NCBI GenBank assembly: GCA_003520365.1
Contig: DOUW01000043.1
Coordinates: 279-18,382, forward strand
Source: Massilia sp.
Lineage (GTDB): Bacteria > Pseudomonadota > Gammaproteobacteria > Burkholderiales > Burkholderiaceae_D
Direction: 5' to 3'
Length of the DNA: 18,104 nucleotides
Below are positions 15,345-18,104 of the stretch, in pieces. The position numbers and the translations under genes are program-made. Below the pieces are notes generated by a model that was not told the origin of the DNA, made no database searches, and saw only the letters and a program-made list of their open reading frames with translations. How positions within the stretch are numbered: position 1 is the stretch's first letter; each line of letters starts with the position of its first letter.

Positions 15345-16847
15345 ATGACAAACAAGGACCTCTCGCCGTCGCGGCGCAATTTGCTCAAAGGCATGGCCAG
15401 TGCGTCGGCACTGCCCTTCGTCGGCGCCTTTGCCGCAATGCAGACGCAACAGGCGCTGGCCGCCAACGGCGCCACGACCCTCATCCCCAGTCCGTACGGC
15501 CCGATTGCCCCGGCCAGGGACATGACGACCGGCCTGCCGCTGCTGCAACTGCCGCCGGGCTTTACCTATAAAAGCTTCGGCTGGCGCGGCGACCTGATGA
15601 CCGACGGCAAAGCCTGTCCGGGCGGCCATGACGGCATGGGCGTGGTCGTCGCGCGCAAGGTCGGCCGCAGCAGCGAGCTGGTGCTGGTGCGTAACCACGA
15701 GATCGGCTCTACGGCCCCGGCCAACTTCCTGAACGCGCCCGGCGTCTACGACAGCGGCAGCAGCAGCGCCGGGTCCAACAACCGCTTCGGCGGCGGCACC
15801 ACCAACCTGGTCTTCCGCGACGGACACTGGGTCAGCATGACCCCGAGCCTGGGCGGGACCCAGACCAACTGTGCAGGAGGCATCACGCCCTGGGGCACCT
15901 GGCTCAGCTGCGAAGAAGTCGGTTCGGACGCCATCAGCCCGGCCGGCAAGAAGCACGGCTATGTGTTCGAGGTGCATGCCGATCCGAAGCTGACCACCGG
16001 CCTGCCGATCGTCGGCATGGGCCGCTTCGCGCACGAGGCCGCGGCCGTCGATCCAGTGACCGGCATGGTCTACCAGACCGAGGACTCCTCGGGCAAGTCC
16101 GGCTTCTACCGTTATGTGCCGGACGTGCGCAGCGGTGCGCCGGGCTCGCTGGCCATGGGCGGCGTGCTGCAGATGGCGAAAGTGAAGGGCAGCCCGAACG
16201 TGAACCTGGCCACCGCGACGGTCGACGCGACCTACGAACTGGAATGGGTGACGATCGCCGACCCGGACCGCAACCGCGGCGACGCCGAGGGTCCGACCGG
16301 CATCCGGATCACGAATGCCGCCGGCCCCTTCGTGCAGGGCTGGGTGCAGGGCGCGCTGCGCATGAACCGCGGCGAAGGCATCTGGTATGCGCAAGGCAAG
16401 ATGTACGTGATGGACACCTCGGGCGGTGCCGTCTCGCGCGGCGCGATCTGGGAGCTCGACCTCGCTAGCCAAGTCCTGAAGTGCATCTACTCGAGCCCGA
16501 GCCCGCTGGTCGGCAACATGGGCGACAACCTGACGGTCAGCCCGCGCAACGCGCTGCTCGTCTGCGAGGACGCCTCGACCGCCGCCACCGATTCCTTCGG
16601 CTTCGGCCAGCGCCTGATGGGCATCACCGACGCCGGCGACGCCTACATCTTCGCCAAGAACAACGTGATGCTCAGCGCTGCCCAGCTGCAGGGCGCGAAC
16701 AAGCTGGTCGCGCTCGCGGGTGACCACCGCGGCAACGAGTTCGCCGGCGCCTGCTTCGACCCGACCGGCCGCTACCTGTTCGTCAACATCCAGACGCCGG
16801 GCATCACCTTCGCGATCACCGGTCCCTGGGCCAGGGGCCCGCTGTAA
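15345..16847 (+). CDS. phoX: PhoX-family alkaline phosphatase (DUF839), Tat-exported
   Basis: The 500-residue enzyme fits the PhoX family, calcium- and iron-dependent phosphatases that release phosphate from organic esters outside the cytoplasm. A twin-arginine signal is clear: SRRNLLKG with Arg10-Arg11 and a hydrophobic core to about residue 30. Family hallmarks in order are GHDGMGVVV, LVRNHE, GGTTNLVF, CAGGITPWGTWLSCEE, GRFAHEAAAVDP, YQTEDSSG, GDNLTVSPRNALLVCED and LFVNIQTPGITFAITGPW. I prefer ATG 15345: GGAG at 15331-15334 is ten bases before it and only one base before the alternative ATG 15336. A Pho box upstream and the PEP-CTERM gene 25 bases downstream suggest a phosphate-starvation operon. 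Confidence 0.9.
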   Translation: MTNKDLSPSRRNLLKGMASASALPFVGAFAAMQTQQALAANGATTLIPSPYGPIAPARDMTTGLPLLQLPPGFTYKSFGWRGDLMTDGKACPGGHDGMGVVVARKVGRSSELVLVRNHEIGSTAPANFLNAPGVYDSGSSSAGSNNRFGGGTTNLVFRDGHWVSMTPSLGGTQTNCAGGITPWGTWLSCEEVGSDAISPAGKKHGYVFEVHADPKLTTGLPIVGMGRFAHEAAAVDPVTGMVYQTEDSSGKSGFYRYVPDVRSGAPGSLAMGGVLQMAKVKGSPNVNLATATVDATYELEWVTIADPDRNRGDAEGPTGIRITNAAGPFVQGWVQGALRMNRGEGIWYAQGKMYVMDTSGGAVSRGAIWELDLASQVLKCIYSSPSPLVGNMGDNLTVSPRNALLVCEDASTAATDSFGFGQRLMGITDAGDAYIFAKNNVMLSAAQLQGANKLVALAGDHRGNEFAGACFDPTGRYLFVNIQTPGITFAITGPWARGPL

Positions 16848-16872
16848 ATCCAACATAGACAAGGGGAGCACT

Positions 16873-17448
16873 ATGACCATCACCAAATCCATCCTCGCCT
16901 TTGCCGCCGCGATGACGCTGGCCGCATCGAGCCACGCCGCCGTCCTGCTCACGTCGGAACTATCGGCCGGCAACACGGTTACCGACTACAGCAGCGCCGG
17001 CAGCGTCTCCTTCGACCTCGACCTGGAAAAGCTGGGCACCAGCCGTTTCAGCTTCGCGATCGAGGAACAAGACCTGCTCGGCCCGCTGAGCCTGAATGCC
17101 ATCGTGCGCAACCTGAGCGGCACGGCGCTGAACCAGTTCGTCTTCAAGTTGAGCGGCATCGGCTTCGCCTCGTATGGCAGCGTGATGCCGACCTTCGGCA
17201 CGCTCGGCCAGGTCACGCAAGCGCCGGACTACGCGCACATCGGCTTCGCCAAGCCTGAATGGGCGGAATTCCACTTCGGCAACCCCTTGCTCGTCGACGG
17301 GGCCGGCGACTGGTTCCTCGACACCCGCGGCCTGAACGTGGGCGACCGCTTCGCTATCGTGGCGACGGTGCCTGAGCCGTCCTCGCTGGCGCTGGTGTTG
17401 CCGCTGCTGGGCATGGCGGGACTGATGGCACGTCGTCGTCGGGGATAG
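16873..17448 (+). CDS. Small PEP-CTERM exported protein in the phoX operon
   Basis: The 191-residue protein has a signal peptide (MTITKSIL..., cleavage near SHAA) and a C-terminal VPEPSSLALV tag, a hydrophobic helix, and ARRRRG. It is therefore an exosortase substrate. The mature part is a beta-rich domain of about 140 residues with no cysteines, no catalytic motif and no family I recognise. The start is at 16873, with a strong AAGGGGAG four to five bases upstream. It lies 25 bases after phoX on the same strand with no terminator between, so it should be co-expressed under phosphate limitation. A surface or matrix role beside the secreted phosphatase is a guess. Confidence 0.85.
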   Translation: MTITKSILAFAAAMTLAASSHAAVLLTSELSAGNTVTDYSSAGSVSFDLDLEKLGTSRFSFAIEEQDLLGPLSLNAIVRNLSGTALNQFVFKLSGIGFASYGSVMPTFGTLGQVTQAPDYAHIGFAKPEWAEFHFGNPLLVDGAGDWFLDTRGLNVGDRFAIVATVPEPSSLALVLPLLGMAGLMARRRRG

Positions 17449-17455
17449 CGCAGGT

Positions 17456-17492
17456 GAAACAATCATGCCGCCCTACCCGGCGTGATTGTTTC
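17456..17492 (+). terminator. Hairpin ending the phoX/PEP-CTERM unit
   Basis: GAAACAATCATGCCG (17456-17470) pairs with 17478-17492 over 15 positions, with one G-T wobble and a 7-base loop. It follows the stop by seven bases. No T-run lies beyond the stem, so it may act mainly as a 3'-end barrier. Confidence 0.6.
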
Positions 17493-17529
17493 CAGTAAGC
17501 ATCTATGGACTACCGTTAATTACCGCACT

Positions 17530-17585
17530 GGCGCTTTCGAATTGCTGGGCTAGCCTAAACCGCTAGCCTGACATTCGAAAGTGCC
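17530..17585 (+). promoter_or_regulatory. Nested inverted repeat directly before the PAS gene
   Basis: The outer arms GGCGCTTTCGAAT (17530-17542) and ATTCGAAAGTGCC (17573-17585) match over 13 positions with one G-T. The inner arms GGCTAGC (17548-17554) and GCTAGCC (17562-17568) match perfectly. The structure ends two bases before ATG 17588 and covers the ribosome-binding region (GAAAG). It could be an RNA switch-like hairpin or a double operator. Confidence 0.6.
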
Positions 17586-17587
17586 CC

Positions 17588-18104
17588 ATGCTCGACACCC
17601 CTCTCTACCAGTCGATCTTCGCCAGTTTCCCGATTGGCGCCTATATCCTGTCCCCGAGCGAGGATCCGGTCATCCTTGACGTCAACGAGGCCTTTCTGTG
17701 CAATGTCGCCCACACCCGGGAGCAACTGGTCGGGCAGCGCCTGTTCGTCGCCTTGCCCGCGCCGCCGGACGATCCGGACGACCCCGCCAGCAATGGCGTG
17801 ATGGCGCTGCGCAATTCGCTGGCGCGGGTGATCGCGACCGGCCAGCCGCAATCGATGCCGACCCAGCGTTACCCGATCCGCTCGCGTGGCCGGGACGGGA
17901 ACGAGGTCTTCGTCGAGCGCTTCTGGAATGCCACGAATACGCCCATTTTTGATGCCGCCGGCAAGCTGCTGTGCATCTACCACGTGACGATCGAGGTCAC
18001 GGCGCAGAAGAAGGCGGAAGAGGCCCTGCGCCTGAGCCGGCGCGAAGCGCTCGAGGCGGCGCGCCAGGCCGAGGCGGGACGGGCGCGGCTGGACGCGGTG
18101 CTGC
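17588..18104 (+). CDS. PAS-domain signalling protein, N-terminal part (truncated by window edge)
   Basis: The 172 visible codons begin with a PAS domain (YQSIFASFPIGAYILSPSEDPVILDVNEAF, then LVGQRLF). A PAC-like end (FVERFWNATNTPIFDAAGKLLCIYHVTIEVTAQ) follows. An Ala/Glu/Arg-rich coiled coil starts near residue 140 (KKAEEALRLSRREALEAARQAE). This is the usual front end of a cytoplasmic hybrid or soluble histidine kinase, or of a diguanylate cyclase, and the output domain is past the edge. There is no signal peptide or membrane segment. The start at 17588 has only GAAAG upstream, held in the preceding inverted repeat, which suggests regulated translation. Confidence 0.85.
   Translation, partial: MLDTPLYQSIFASFPIGAYILSPSEDPVILDVNEAFLCNVAHTREQLVGQRLFVALPAPPDDPDDPASNGVMALRNSLARVIATGQPQSMPTQRYPIRSRGRDGNEVFVERFWNATNTPIFDAAGKLLCIYHVTIEVTAQKKAEEALRLSRREALEAARQAEAGRARLDAVL

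Noticed and set aside
17529..17547. Sigma-54 promoter before the PAS gene (TGGC...TTGCT)
   Set aside because: GG and GC are 12 bases apart instead of 10, a spacing sigma-54 does not accept.

Overview
The window reads as a piece of a high-GC betaproteobacterial chromosome, most likely Oxalobacteraceae and close to Massilia/Telluria. This is inferred from the GC-rich codon use, two PEP-CTERM (exosortase-sorted) proteins, a Tat-exported PhoX-type phosphatase and the general gene content. No 16S or other phylogenetic marker is present, so the genus is a guess. Both ends cut through genes: a class I fumarase on the left and a PAS-domain signalling protein on the right.

Layout. (1) 1-3404 is central metabolism: fumarase and a UPF0114 (YqhA-like) membrane protein on the minus strand, divergent from acetyl-CoA synthetase acs. 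(2) 3532-4066 holds a small KTSC-domain gene and a complete tRNA-Ser(GGA) with its own promoter. (3) About 4100-8067 looks like an accessory insert beside that tRNA. It has a tightly overlapping type VI secretion module (hcp, a Rap1a/Tai-type immunity gene, a Tae4-type amidase effector), a gene-free stretch with nested inverted repeats and an intrinsic terminator, a tRNA-like scrap, a distinctly AT-rich orphan gene (6147-6983) and a second orphan (7339-7920). No integrase or transposase is visible.

(4) 8068-12351, minus strand, is a probable metal-uptake group: DUF2946 protein, TonB-dependent receptor and PepSY-TM inner-membrane protein. (5) 12565-13544 is a PEP-CTERM protein gene resembling floc-associated PepA, with a well-matched sigma-54 promoter, a hairpin at the predicted mRNA 5' end and a terminator. 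(6) 13631-15175 has two small membrane proteins and a DUF5329 exported protein. (7) 15178-17492 is a phosphate-starvation unit: a near-consensus Pho box, phoX, a second PEP-CTERM gene 25 bases downstream, then a hairpin. (8) 17530-18104 is a nested inverted repeat ending two bases before the start of the truncated PAS-domain gene.

The main points beyond gene naming are regulatory. There are two sigma-54-like promoters (hcp module and PEP-CTERM gene), a hairpin that would hide the hcp ribosome-binding site, the Pho box on the phoX/PEP-CTERM unit, and structured non-coding DNA upstream of hcp and of the PAS gene. All motif calls were made by eye and no searches were run.
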